From positions 7,954,501 through 8,018,500 of the forward strand of contig NZ_CP107942.1 of the NCBI RefSeq assembly GCF_036053395.1: a stretch of 64,000 nucleotides of DNA, written 5' to 3'. Below, in pieces: positions 23,180-31,812 of the stretch (its first letter is position 1; each line of letters opens with the position of its first letter). Source of the DNA: Actinoplanes sp. NBC_00393. GTDB lineage: Bacteria; Actinomycetota; Actinomycetes; Mycobacteriales; Micromonosporaceae. The notes below the pieces were generated by a model. It searched no databases. It had not been told where the DNA came from and saw nothing but the letters and a program-made list of their open reading frames with translations. The position numbers and the translations under genes are program-made.

Positions 23180-24172
23180 CTATACCGGATCGATGACGTT
23201 GATGCTGGTCACGTTCGGGTTGTTCTGCAAGGCCGGGAGTTCCCGGTTGAGCCAGATGCTGCGGTTGCTGGGGGCGTGCGTCCAGGCCGTGACCTCGCCG
23301 ACCGCGTTCTCGGCGTACCGTTCCGACAATCGGCCCCAGATCTTGTCGGCGTGTTCCTTGGTGACCGGCGACCCGGCCTCGTACAGCGCTCGGGCGTCGA
23401 ACCGATTGCCGCCGGGGGTCTGTTCCAGGGTGAGCGAGAGGACGCCGTCGGTGTTGGCCTCGGCGTAGGCCCGCATACGCGTACCGTCGTAGGCAGCTCC
23501 GGAGTAGAACGTGGCGCCGTCGAGCGGGCTGCGTACATCGGCTCTTTCGACCTCGCGCATCAGCCGGTGGAAGTCGGAGTTCTGGCCGAAGTGCCTGGCC
23601 AGCCGGCCGGCGCTCTGCGCCGCGGCGTGGCTGCCGGCGGTGCGCAGCAGGTCGGCGGCGCGGGCGAAGGTCTGCGCCACCTCGCCTTCGATCACCTGCA
23701 GCGACCGGTGGATGATCTCGCGGCAGGCGAGGCGGCTCGCGGCGACGAAGACCGGGATCTCGGCGAGGGTGGCGCCGGCGGTGACGAAGGAGGTGGCCAC
23801 CGCCTGCCCGACCTGGAACGCCAGGATGGTGAGCTGGGCGAGGAACGCCGTCTTGAGGGCGACGGTCACGCCGGCCATGGCGATCAGGCCGGCACCGATC
23901 AGCTCTACCGCGGTGGCGGCATCGGCCAGGTGGCGGCCGGGACCCTCGGGGCCGTTCCACCACTGTTCGAAGGCTTCGACGGAGGCGCCTTCGTTCTCCA
24001 TCCAGACGCGGCGGGCCGCGGCGTCGGCCTCCGCCGCGTGGATCCGCAACCGCCCGCCGTGCTCGATCCAGGCCCGGCCGTCGGCGTAGAGGCGGTCCTC
24101 GTCGGCTTGCGGCCAGGTGAGGCCGACCCAGCCGAGCGGCTCGGTCAGTTCGGCGGGCAGTTCGATGGTCAT
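23180..24172 (-). CDS. Type VII-secreted toxin: CpnT-like N-domain plus CD38-like NADase/ADP-ribosyl-cyclase domain
   Basis: 330 residues. Residues 1-180 match the helical WXG100-like/channel domain seen in CpnT-type effectors (GWVGLTWPQADEDRLYADG..., two hydrophobic helices at about 90-148). Residues 215-330 look like an ADP-ribosyl-cyclase domain. TLEQT (Glu250) matches CD38 TLEDT (Glu146). KIWGRLSERYAENA (Trp279, Ser283) matches FWKTVSRRFAEAA (Trp189, Ser193). RELPALQ (Glu311) matches SVEVHNLQ (catalytic Glu226), and Tyr223 takes the place of Trp125. Such domains destroy or cyclise NAD. ATGA overlap with the WXG gene; candidate immunity gene 9 nt downstream. The enzyme call is inference from motif alignment by eye. 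Confidence 0.65.
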   Translation of the reverse strand: MTIELPAELTEPLGWVGLTWPQADEDRLYADGRAWIEHGGRLRIHAAEADAAARRVWMENEGASVEAFEQWWNGPEGPGRHLADAATAVELIGAGLIAMAGVTVALKTAFLAQLTILAFQVGQAVATSFVTAGATLAEIPVFVAASRLACREIIHRSLQVIEGEVAQTFARAADLLRTAGSHAAAQSAGRLARHFGQNSDFHRLMREVERADVRSPLDGATFYSGAAYDGTRMRAYAEANTDGVLSLTLEQTPGGNRFDARALYEAGSPVTKEHADKIWGRLSERYAENAVGEVTAWTHAPSNRSIWLNRELPALQNNPNVTSINVIDPV

Positions 24173-24552
24173 GGCCCGGAAACCAGCCCGGAAGCGGAGA
24201 GACCGGAAGCCAGCCCGGAAGCGGAGAGACCGGAAGCCAGGCCGGCAGCGGAGAGGGCCGACGCCGATTCGGCGTCGGTGTCGGCGAGAGCACGAGCCTG
24301 AACGGCCAGGTTGAGCGCCGCATCACCCATCTGCTGGACGTACGAGCCGAGCGCACCCAACGCATGCCCCAGCACCGACTGATAGGCCACCGCGAACGCG
24401 GAGCCACTCTCGTCGTCCCCCCACGGAGTCGCCGCCCCGTGCACGGTGGACTCCAGGACGGCCACGTCGTCGGCCATGCGCTGCGCGATGCCGGCGAGCA
24501 CCCCTCCGGCCGCGGCGATGGAATCCGGATCCAGCTGAAGCCGTACTCCCAT
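24169..24552 (-). CDS. WXG100-like type VII secretion protein with repetitive tail
   Basis: 127 residues. A helical hairpin with WGDDESGSAFAVAY at the turn is the DDE variant of the WXG motif, found in ESX proteins that partner CpnT-like toxins. The last ~35 residues consist of a 9-residue repeat (LSASGLASG type). Probably co-secreted with the toxin whose ATG overlaps its TGA. The ATG at 24552 is chosen because GGGGAGG lies 6 nt before it; the longer open frame upstream has no such site. Confidence 0.75.
   Translation of the reverse strand: MGVRLQLDPDSIAAAGGVLAGIAQRMADDVAVLESTVHGAATPWGDDESGSAFAVAYQSVLGHALGALGSYVQQMGDAALNLAVQARALADTDAESASALSAAGLASGLSASGLASGLSASGLVSGP
24177..24257 (-). repeat. 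27-bp tandem repeat, three copies
   Basis: Three near-identical 27-bp units (24177-24203, 24204-24230, 24231-24257) encode the 9-residue repeats at the C-terminus of the WXG100-like protein, right before the toxin start. Confidence 0.8.
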
Positions 24553-24699
24553 TTCGGCCTCCCCTCGACCGCGAATACCACTGATGCACGCTCCGGGTTC
24601 AAAGCAACACGGTGCGGCGCGAAAGTGGCATCGGGGACGCAACGCGGCGCATGCGCGGGTCTGGGATAAGTTTTATTCCGCGGACAGGAGGTGGTGGCA

Positions 24700-27303
24700 G
24701 TGGCGGATTCGACTCTGCGGGTCCGGCAGGCCGCTGCTTTGCACCGGCAGGCGGCGGCGACGGTGGACGCGGCCGCTGCCGCGCTGGAGGCGTACGCCCC
24801 GGCCGTTGTCGACCCCCGGGAGCAGCACCGGCTTGCCGAGCGGTTGCGGACAGCGGCCGACCGGCTGGCGCCCGGCTGGCTGGGCGCCACGTTGGACGCG
24901 CTGTCGCCGACCGCACCGCTCGGTGATGGTGGGGGCACGCCGCAATTCGTCCGGCTGGGGGTCGCTCAGCCGTTGGACGACGTCCGGTTTCCAGCGGTCG
25001 TGCCATTGCTCGGCGCGGGTCACCTGACCGTTGACGCGACCGCCACCGATCCGCGCGTGTTCGGTTTGCTGCGCTCGCTGCTGCTGCGCCTGCTGGCTGC
25101 CTCCCCGGCCGGGTCCCTGCTGGTCCGCACCGTTGACGGCATCGGCGGCGGCGCGGTGTTCGCCCCGTTCGAGGAGCTGGCCGACGCCGGGCTGATGGCG
25201 CCACCGGCGACCGATCGGCAGGGCCTTCGCGACGTGCTCTCCGAGGCGGAGAAGTGGCTGCGCCCGGTGCGCGGCGGCGCCACCCGGCGCAACCGGCGGG
25301 ACCGGATGATGCTGGTCGTGATCGCCAGCCTGCCGGAGCTGACCGAGGGCGAGGAGTTGCGCCGGATCGCGGCGCTGGCGCAGCAGGGACCGGATTCCGG
25401 GCTGCATCTGATCGTGGCCGGCTGGCCGCCTCCGCCGCTGACCGCGGAGACCACGCAGGCGCCGCTGCCGCGGACCACCGCGATCTCGGTGCGCAACCCG
25501 TTCGCGATCATCGGGGATCCGCCGGGCGGCACGTTCGGCTCGACGCCCGAGGCGCTGTGGCTGAACGCCCCGGTCTTCCTGGACGAGGATCCGCCGCCAC
25601 ACCTGATCGACGCGGTCTGCCACGAGCTCGCCGCGGACACCGCGGAGGCCTCCCGAGTCACACTCGCCGACCTGCTGCCCGAGGCCGCCGACGAGATGTG
25701 GGGCGGTGACGCGGCGGCCGGGGTGGAGACCGTGGTGGGCCATCACGGAGATGTGCCGCTGGTGCTGCGGTTCAACGACCTGACCCCGCACTGGATGGTG
25801 GGTGGCCGCTCCGGCGCCGGTAAGACCGCCTTCCTGATCAACGTGCTCTACGGCCTGGGCACCCGGTACGGGCCGGACCAGCTCGCCCTCTACCTGCTCG
25901 ACTTCAAGGAGGGCGTGTCCTTCGCGGAGTTCGTGCCGACCCGGCGGGACCGCACCTGGCTGCCGCACGCCCGCGCGGTCGGCGTCGAGTCCGACCGGGA
26001 GTACGGGCTGGCCGTCCTGCGCGAGCTAGACGCCGAGATGGGCCGCCGCTCGATGGCGTACAAGCGGGCCGGGGTGTCGCGCTTCGCGGATCTGCGGGCG
26101 GTCGTCGCCGAGGAGGGCCGGGGGACACCGCTGCCGCGGATCCTCTGCGTGATCGACGAGTTCCAGGTGCTGCTGGCCGGAAACGACCCGACCGCTGCCG
26201 ACGCGGTGGCACTGCTCGAGTCATTGGCGCGCAAGGGCCGGTCGTACGGGATTCATCTGGTCCTGGCCAGCCAGACCGTGCTCGGCGTGGAAGCGCTCTA
26301 CGCCAAGCGGGACTCGATCTTCGGTCAGTTCCCGGTCCGGATCGCACTGCCGGGCGGTGGGGACGTGCTGGAGCCCACCAACGACGCCGCCGCGGGCCTG
26401 CCGATGGGCAGCGCGGTGGTGAACACCGCCGGCGGGCTGGGTGGCCCGCGCGGCGCCACCCGCGGTCACGAACGGGTGGTGCGCTTTCCCGACCCGCACG
26501 CTGACCAGCCGCTCCTCAGCGACCTGCGGCATCGGCTGTGGGGCGCCCGCGACCCGGAGGCGGTGCCGCCCCGGGTCTTCGCCGGGTACGCCCATCAGCA
26601 CCTCGCCGACGACCCCACCTACCGCGCCGCGCTGGCCGGCCGGCTGGGTCGCCCCGCGGCCCTGGTCGGCCGGGTGATCGACGTCAGCCTGTCGACGGCC
26701 ACCTTCCCCCTGGACTCCTCCCCGGGACGGCACCTGGCCATCCTGGGCTCCCTGCCGACCGGCGCCGAGGTCCTGGACGCCGCGGCCCGCAGTGTCGCCG
26801 CCGCGCACGCTCCGCGTACCGCTCGGTTCGTGATCGCGTCGCTGGTCGCTGAGGGTGACGCCGTGGCCGCCGAGTTGGCCGCCGAGTTGGCCGCCGAGCT
26901 CGCCCACCGGCAGGAGGTGGTGGTGGTCGACGCCGCCGGCCTCGCCGCCGAGCTGGATGCGGAACGCCCCGGCTACCGGGTGATCTTCGGGATGGACGCC
27001 GCTCCGCCGGGCAGCCTGACCGGCCTGCGGCAGCTGCTGCGGGACGGTCCGAGCCGCGGCGCCCACCTGCTGTCCTGGTGGCGCGGGGTGCGCCGGTTCG
27101 GCGAGGAGACCGGGGGCAGCATGGGCCGCGAGGACGTGGCCGGCCTGCTCTTCCTGAACGTGCCGCAGCAGGACGTCTCGCTGATGCTCGGCCGGGCGGT
27201 CGACTGGCATCCCCGGGAGAACCGGGCGCTGTTGCACGATCGCCAGGCCGACCGCACGGTGACGGTGGTTCCGTTCGTCCATCCAGAAAGTGACGTGCCG
27301 TGA
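24700..27303 (+). CDS. FtsK/SpoIIIE-family ATPase with one intact and one degenerate motor domain
   Basis: 867 residues, no membrane helix. A helical N-terminus precedes an ATPase domain with Walker A GGRSGAGKTAF (near 368), LLDFKEGVSFAEF, Walker B ILCVIDEFQVLL (near 483) and LVLASQT. A second domain near 680 retains the fold signature GRHLAILGSLPTGAEV but its P-loop lacks the GK(S/T). This is the family that contains EccC of type VII secretion, although EccC proteins carry membrane helices. It probably serves the divergent WXG/toxin genes. GTG at 24700 is used because AGGAGG lies 8 nt before it. It heads a three-gene operon. Confidence 0.75.
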   Translation: MADSTLRVRQAAALHRQAAATVDAAAAALEAYAPAVVDPREQHRLAERLRTAADRLAPGWLGATLDALSPTAPLGDGGGTPQFVRLGVAQPLDDVRFPAVVPLLGAGHLTVDATATDPRVFGLLRSLLLRLLAASPAGSLLVRTVDGIGGGAVFAPFEELADAGLMAPPATDRQGLRDVLSEAEKWLRPVRGGATRRNRRDRMMLVVIASLPELTEGEELRRIAALAQQGPDSGLHLIVAGWPPPPLTAETTQAPLPRTTAISVRNPFAIIGDPPGGTFGSTPEALWLNAPVFLDEDPPPHLIDAVCHELAADTAEASRVTLADLLPEAADEMWGGDAAAGVETVVGHHGDVPLVLRFNDLTPHWMVGGRSGAGKTAFLINVLYGLGTRYGPDQLALYLLDFKEGVSFAEFVPTRRDRTWLPHARAVGVESDREYGLAVLRELDAEMGRRSMAYKRAGVSRFADLRAVVAEEGRGTPLPRILCVIDEFQVLLAGNDPTAADAVALLESLARKGRSYGIHLVLASQTVLGVEALYAKRDSIFGQFPVRIALPGGGDVLEPTNDAAAGLPMGSAVVNTAGGLGGPRGATRGHERVVRFPDPHADQPLLSDLRHRLWGARDPEAVPPRVFAGYAHQHLADDPTYRAALAGRLGRPAALVGRVIDVSLSTATFPLDSSPGRHLAILGSLPTGAEVLDAAARSVAAAHAPRTARFVIASLVAEGDAVAAELAAELAAELAHRQEVVVVDAAGLAAELDAERPGYRVIFGMDAAPPGSLTGLRQLLRDGPSRGAHLLSWWRGVRRFGEETGGSMGREDVAGLLFLNVPQQDVSLMLGRAVDWHPRENRALLHDRQADRTVTVVPFVHPESDVP

Positions 27304-27977
27304 CGGATCAGGCGGAGCAGCACGGCGTGGTCCCGGCCCAGGCGGGGCCGCCGCCGGACGACCCGTGGGCGGATTACCTGGCCGCGGCCCGGGATCTGGA
27401 TGCGGTGCGCCGGGCCGCGAGCTCGGCGCAGGGCGAGCATGCCGCGACGGTCGCGGCCGCACGGCAGGAACTTTCGGCGGTACGCGCGCGGCTCGCACCG
27501 CAACGAGCGAGGTTGGTGCGCGACTTCGGCGTACCGGAAATCGATCTGACGCCGCAGCCGACCGACCAGGCCGAGGCGATGGAAAGGGTGGCCGGTGGGC
27601 CGGCCGCGGTGCTGGCTGCGCTGCGTGCGGCCCGGACCACCGCGGACGCCGCGGACAACGCCTTCGTCGGCCCGGCGCCGCTGGGCCCGGAACGGCCGTG
27701 GCTGCGCAATGTGCTGATCTACGGACCGTTCGCGGCCGTGGTGCTGCTGATCCAAATCGTGCTGTTCCTGATCACCGATTCACCGCCGGACTACGCCCTG
27801 CTGTGCGGGCTCAGCATGCCGCTGCTGGCGTTCGGGCTGGGCTGGGCCACGATCGGCTTCGTGTACGGCGACGAGGGCCGCAAAGCCGACCGCACCCCGC
27901 TCGCCGGCGTGATCGTCTGCCTGGTCCCGGTACTGCTGACCTGTATGGGTCAGGGCCTCAAGTTCTTCTTCAGCTGA
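27300..27977 (+). CDS. Coiled-coil membrane protein of the FtsK-like operon
   Basis: 225 residues. A helical, probably coiled-coil region (about 22-75, Ala/Arg/Glu-rich) and a second helix pair are followed by three membrane helices (about 142-160, 163-184, 199-218) and a short cytoplasmic end, KFFFS. No family recognised. The GTG overlaps the TGA of the ATPase gene (GTGA), so the two are made together. It may anchor the soluble ATPase to the membrane, replacing the membrane helices that EccC normally carries. Confidence 0.65.
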   Translation: MTDQAEQHGVVPAQAGPPPDDPWADYLAAARDLDAVRRAASSAQGEHAATVAAARQELSAVRARLAPQRARLVRDFGVPEIDLTPQPTDQAEAMERVAGGPAAVLAALRAARTTADAADNAFVGPAPLGPERPWLRNVLIYGPFAAVVLLIQIVLFLITDSPPDYALLCGLSMPLLAFGLGWATIGFVYGDEGRKADRTPLAGVIVCLVPVLLTCMGQGLKFFFS

Positions 27978-27987
27978 AAGGGCTGCG

Positions 27988-28248
27988 ATGGCGAGCGTCG
28001 AGGAAGTCAAGGTCAACGTGGCCGCGTCGGTGGCCGGCGCCGAGCGGGCGGTGGTCGGCATCCAGGCCGTCGCCGATCAGCTGGACCAGTCTCTGGCGCT
28101 GCTGCGGCTGACCGCGGTGGGCTCGTTCCACCCGGCCACGGCCGCCGCCATCGCGAGCCTGGAGCAGGCCCGCGGACGGCTGGACGAGGCGACTCAGCTG
28201 ACCCGGGCCGCGATGGACTCGGCCAACCAGTTCCGCAGCCTTATCTAG
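27988..28248 (+). CDS. Small helical-hairpin protein, ESX-like
   Basis: 86 residues, two helices with the turn TAVGSFHPATAAAI, beginning MASVEEVKVNVAASVAGAERAV. It has the size and hairpin plan of ESX/WXG100 substrates but no WXG motif; SFHP occupies the turn. It ends the FtsK-like operon, 10 nt after the membrane-protein gene. It may be a secreted partner or a structural adaptor. Its stop lies 11 nt from the stop of the convergent folE, the right edge of the island. Confidence 0.65.
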   Translation: MASVEEVKVNVAASVAGAERAVVGIQAVADQLDQSLALLRLTAVGSFHPATAAAIASLEQARGRLDEATQLTRAAMDSANQFRSLI

Positions 28249-28259
28249 AGGGTCCGGTC

Positions 28260-28835
28260 CTACCTGGCGTTTATCAAGGCCATCACTTCGGCGCGGACCT
28301 TGCCGTCGGTCTGGAAACCGCCGCGCACCGCCGAAGTGACCGTGCGCGCGCCGGCCTTGCGGATGCCACGCATCTCCATGCAGAGGTGCTCGCACTCCAG
28401 CACCACGATCGCACCGCGCGCCCCGAGCTGCGCCATCAGCAGGTCAGCGATCTGCGAGGTGAGGCGTTCCTGCACCTGCGGCCGGCGGGCATAGACCTCC
28501 ACGAGCCGGGCCAGCTTGGACAGCCCGGTGATCCGCCCGTCGGTGCCGGGGATGTAGCCGATGTGCGCGACACCCTTGAACGGCAGCAGGTGGTGCTCAC
28601 ACATGCTCTGCACCGAGATGTCGCGGACCAGCACGAGTTCTTCGTGGTCCGCCTCGAAGCTGGTGGTGAGCACGGTCGCCGGGTCCACCCGCAGGCCGGC
28701 GAAGAGCTCGGCATAGGCGCGGGCCACCCGGGCCGGGGTGCGCTGAAGCCCGTCACGATCCGGGTCCTCACCGACTGCGATGAGAATCTCCCGGACCGCC
28801 TTCTCGATCCGCCCGAGGTCGACGGCCTGCTCCAC
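28260..28835 (-). CDS. folE: GTP cyclohydrolase I
   Basis: 191 residues from the GTG at 28835. It converts GTP to 7,8-dihydroneopterin triphosphate, the first step of folate synthesis. Zinc ligands are visible in [10 protein letters not shown] and [26 protein letters not shown] and RPQVQERLT follow the family. The start is uncertain. The frame stays open for 23 further codons up to the ftsH stop ([23 protein letters not shown]) and looks like protein, yet holds no ATG, GTG or TTG, and the GTG has no good Shine-Dalgarno. It lies 72 nt after ftsH. folP, its usual neighbour, is displaced by the island. Confidence 0.93.
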   Translation of the reverse strand: MEQAVDLGRIEKAVREILIAVGEDPDRDGLQRTPARVARAYAELFAGLRVDPATVLTTSFEADHEELVLVRDISVQSMCEHHLLPFKGVAHIGYIPGTDGRITGLSKLARLVEVYARRPQVQERLTSQIADLLMAQLGARGAIVVLECEHLCMEMRGIRKAGARTVTSAVRGGFQTDGKVRAEVMALINAR

Positions 28836-28907
28836 CGGCGTACCGGTGAGCTTGCCGTCGACCAGACGGGCGGCGAGGTAATCGAGTTCGTCCTGCGTGC
28901 TGATCTG

Positions 28908-30932
28908 TTACTGCCCTTCCGAACCGTTCGGGTTCGGTCCGACCGCGATCTGTCCGTCCGCCTCGGCCTGCGCCTTCAGCTTCTCCCGCTCGGCGGGGGT
29001 GAGCACCGGCGGAGCCTCCGACGGGAGCCGCTTGCCGAAGCCGTTGAACGGCGACATCGGCGGACGCTTCGCCACCCGGGCGCAGATCCGGTTCATGTCT
29101 TCCTGAGTGATGGTTTCCTTCTCCATCAACTCAAGCACCATGTTGTCGAGCACGTCGCGGTATTCGACCAGGATCTCCCAGGCCTCGTCGTGGGCGAGCT
29201 CGATGAGCGCCCGCACCTCGGCGTCGATGTCCGCGGCGACCGCGTCCGAGTACGACTTCTCGTGCCCCATGCTGCGGCCCATGAACGGCTCGTCGCCGGT
29301 GCTGCCGTACTTCACGGCGCCCAGCTTGGAGCTCATGCCGTACTGCGTGACCATGGCCTTGGCCAGGCCGGTCGCCTTCTCGATGTCGTTGCCGGCGCCG
29401 GTGGTCGGCTCGTGGAAGACGAGCTCCTCCGCGGCCCGGCCACCCAGCGCGTACGCCAGCGTGTCGATCATCTCGGCCCGGGTCTGGGTGTACTTGTCCT
29501 CGGTCGGCAGAACCAGCGTGTGACCCAGCGAGCGGCCACGCGGCAGGATCGTCACCTTGTGCACCGGGGCGGAGTGCGGCAACGCGTACGCCACCAGGGC
29601 GTGCCCACCCTCGTGGTACGCGGTGATCTTCTTTTCCTTGTCGCTCATCGCCCGGGTGCGGCGCTCGGGGCCCGCGATGACCCGGTCGATCGCCTCTTCG
29701 AGGAACTCGTTGGAGATCGCCCGCTTCTCGTTACGGGCGGTCAGCAGCGCGGCCTCGTTGATCACGTTGGCCAGGTCGGCGCCGGAGAAACCGGGCGTGC
29801 GGCGGGCCACCGAGTCGAGGTCGACGTCCGGCGTGAACGGCTTGCCCTTGGCGTGCACCCGCAGGATGGCCTTGCGACCCTCCATGTCCGGGTTGTCCAC
29901 CGGGATCTGCCGGTCGAAACGGCCCGGGCGCAGTAGCGCCGGGTCGAGGATGTCGGGCCGGTTGGTGGCCGCGATCAGGATGACGCCGCCCTTGGTGTCG
30001 AAGCCGTCCATCTCGACGAGCAGCTGGTTGAGCGTCTGCTCGCGCTCGTCGTGACCGCCGCCCATGCCGGCGCCGCGGTGGCGGCCGACGGCGTCGATCT
30101 CGTCGACGAAGACGATCGCCGGAGCGTTCGACTTGGCCTGCTCGAAGAGGTCACGGACCCGGCTGGCGCCGACACCGACGAACATCTCGACGAAGTCGGA
30201 ACCGGAGATCGAGTAGAACGGCACCCCGGCCTCGCCGGCCACAGCACGGGCGAGGAGCGTCTTACCTGTACCCGGCGAGCCGAAGAGCAGCACGCCCTTC
30301 GGGATCTTCGCGCCGAGTGCCTGGTACTTCGCCGGGTTCTGCAGGAAGTCCTTGATCTCGTGCAGCTCCTGGACCGCCTCGTCGGCGCCCGCCACGTCGG
30401 CGAACGTCGTCTTCGGCGTGTCCTTGGTGATCATCTTCGCTTTGGACTTGCCGAAGTTGAGCACCCGCGAGCCGCCACCCTGCATCTGCGACATGAACAG
30501 CAGCAGCAGGATCACGAGGATCGCGATCGGCAGCAGGTTGATCAGCAGACTGAGCAGGATGTTGTCGCCGGAGACCGTGGCGTTGACCGTCCCGGTGATA
30601 CGGCCGGCCGACTTGGCTTCGTTGATCTGGTTCCAGATCTCGTCGCCGACCTCGTACGGATACTGGGTCTCGATCTTGTCGGTCGACTTGCCGTTGAACC
30701 GCTCCTGCTGCGCGAGATCGATCTGGAGCGTCTGCTCCTTGTCCTTCTGGACGACCTTCTCGATGCCGGGCTGGTTCAGACGCTCAAGGGCGACCGAAGT
30801 ATCTACCCGCTGGTAACTGGGACCACTGGTGAAGAATGAGCTCAGCGCCACTACGCCGATGATCACCAGAATGATCCAGACCACCGGGCGGCGGAAGAAA
30901 CGCGTACGTTCCATACTGTTGTCGGGCGCCAA
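28908..30932 (-). CDS. ftsH: ATP-dependent zinc metalloprotease FtsH
   Basis: 674 residues. Membrane helix near the N-terminus ([18 protein letters not shown]), an extracytoplasmic domain, a second helix ([19 protein letters not shown]), AAA domain with Walker A GSPGTGKT, Walker [30 protein letters not shown], and the protease site [11 protein letters not shown]. It degrades misfolded membrane and regulatory proteins. The TTG at 30932 follows AGGAGGG by about 10 nt and is preferred; an ATG six codons later (30914) is the alternative. It sits in the usual hpt-ftsH-folE order. Confidence 0.95.
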   Translation of the reverse strand: MAPDNSMERTRFFRRPVVWIILVIIGVVALSSFFTSGPSYQRVDTSVALERLNQPGIEKVVQKDKEQTLQIDLAQQERFNGKSTDKIETQYPYEVGDEIWNQINEAKSAGRITGTVNATVSGDNILLSLLINLLPIAILVILLLLFMSQMQGGGSRVLNFGKSKAKMITKDTPKTTFADVAGADEAVQELHEIKDFLQNPAKYQALGAKIPKGVLLFGSPGTGKTLLARAVAGEAGVPFYSISGSDFVEMFVGVGASRVRDLFEQAKSNAPAIVFVDEIDAVGRHRGAGMGGGHDEREQTLNQLLVEMDGFDTKGGVILIAATNRPDILDPALLRPGRFDRQIPVDNPDMEGRKAILRVHAKGKPFTPDVDLDSVARRTPGFSGADLANVINEAALLTARNEKRAISNEFLEEAIDRVIAGPERRTRAMSDKEKKITAYHEGGHALVAYALPHSAPVHKVTILPRGRSLGHTLVLPTEDKYTQTRAEMIDTLAYALGGRAAEELVFHEPTTGAGNDIEKATGLAKAMVTQYGMSSKLGAVKYGSTGDEPFMGRSMGHEKSYSDAVAADIDAEVRALIELAHDEAWEILVEYRDVLDNMVLELMEKETITQEDMNRICARVAKRPPMSPFNGFGKRLPSEAPPVLTPAEREKLKAQAEADGQIAVGPNPNGSEGQ

Positions 30933-31109
30933 GCGCCCGGACCCTCCTGATCGGCGTCCTGGTCACCTCAACGTCGCCGCCCCGGGTGGTCGGACACCGT
31001 CGGCGGCCCCTCCGGCGCTACGCCATTGGTCACTCGACCGTACACCGTAGGTACCGATTGCGAACCCGTGAGGCGGCAGGGCGAACACCCCGTACCCGGC
31101 GTCAAGTCG

Positions 31110-31134
31110 GGGCGGTTCAGGTGCAAAACCGCCC
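31110..31134 (-). terminator. Hairpin between hpt and ftsH
   Basis: GGGCGGTT and AACCGCCC (31110-31117 and 31127-31134) form an 8-bp stem with a 9-nt loop, 38 nt past the hpt stop. No U-run follows, so it may be a weak terminator or RNA-stability element. The surrounding 239-base gap also holds AT-richer stretches suitable for an ftsH promoter. Confidence 0.4.
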
Positions 31135-31171
31135 ATAACGACCAATACTGAGAACACGCTGAGAAAGCGGT

Positions 31172-31747
31172 TCAGCTACGGGCGTAGACCTCGGGCTTCA
31201 GAACCCCCACGTACGGCAACTCCCGGTAACGCTCCGAGAAGTCCAGGCCGTAGCCGACCACGAACTCGTTCGGGATGTCGAAGCCCACGTACCGCACCGG
31301 GACCTGCACCTTCACCGCGTCCGGCTTGCGGAACAGCGCCACCACCTCGACGCTCGCCGGGGAACGCGACTCCAGGTACTTCATCAGCCAGGAGAGGGTG
31401 AGACCGGAGTCCACGATGTCCTCGACGACCAGCACGTGCCGGCCGCTGATGTCGCGGTCCAGGTCCTTCAGGATGCGGACCACGCCCGAGGAGGTCGTGC
31501 CCTGCCCGTACGAGGACACGGCCATGAACTCCATCTCGGTGGACGGACCGTGCCGCCCGAGCGCACGGGCGAAATCGGCCATGAACATGACCGCGCCCTT
31601 CAGCACACAGACCAGCAGAATCCCGTCGACTGCCTCGGTGTGGTCGGCGGAGACCTGCTTCGCGAGCTCGTCGATCTTGTCCCGGATCTGTTGCTCCGAG
31701 ATGATCACGTGGTCGATGTCGGCGTCGTACCAAGAGCCATCAGCCAT
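31172..31747 (-). CDS. hpt: Hypoxanthine-guanine phosphoribosyltransferase
   Basis: 191 residues. It salvages hypoxanthine and guanine using PRPP. The PRPP-binding loop HVLVVEDIVDSGLTLSWL, the LVCVLKGAVMFMADF segment and VGFDIPNEFVVGYGLDF are diagnostic. It starts 65 nt after tilS. On the minus strand TAACCT occurs about 21 nt before its ATG (31774-31769), so it may have a promoter of its own with a short leader. Confidence 0.95.
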   Translation of the reverse strand: MADGSWYDADIDHVIISEQQIRDKIDELAKQVSADHTEAVDGILLVCVLKGAVMFMADFARALGRHGPSTEMEFMAVSSYGQGTTSSGVVRILKDLDRDISGRHVLVVEDIVDSGLTLSWLMKYLESRSPASVEVVALFRKPDAVKVQVPVRYVGFDIPNEFVVGYGLDFSERYRELPYVGVLKPEVYARS

Positions 31748-31812
31748 GGACCTAAGCCTGCCCCATCGAGGTTACCGTTGGTCGAACGGGGCCGGTTTCC
31801 GATCCGGATGCC

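Noticed and set aside
13579..28259. Integrative conjugative element
   Set aside because: No integrase, relaxase, VirD4, replication protein, tRNA gene or direct repeats at the edges were found, so mobility cannot be supported from this window.
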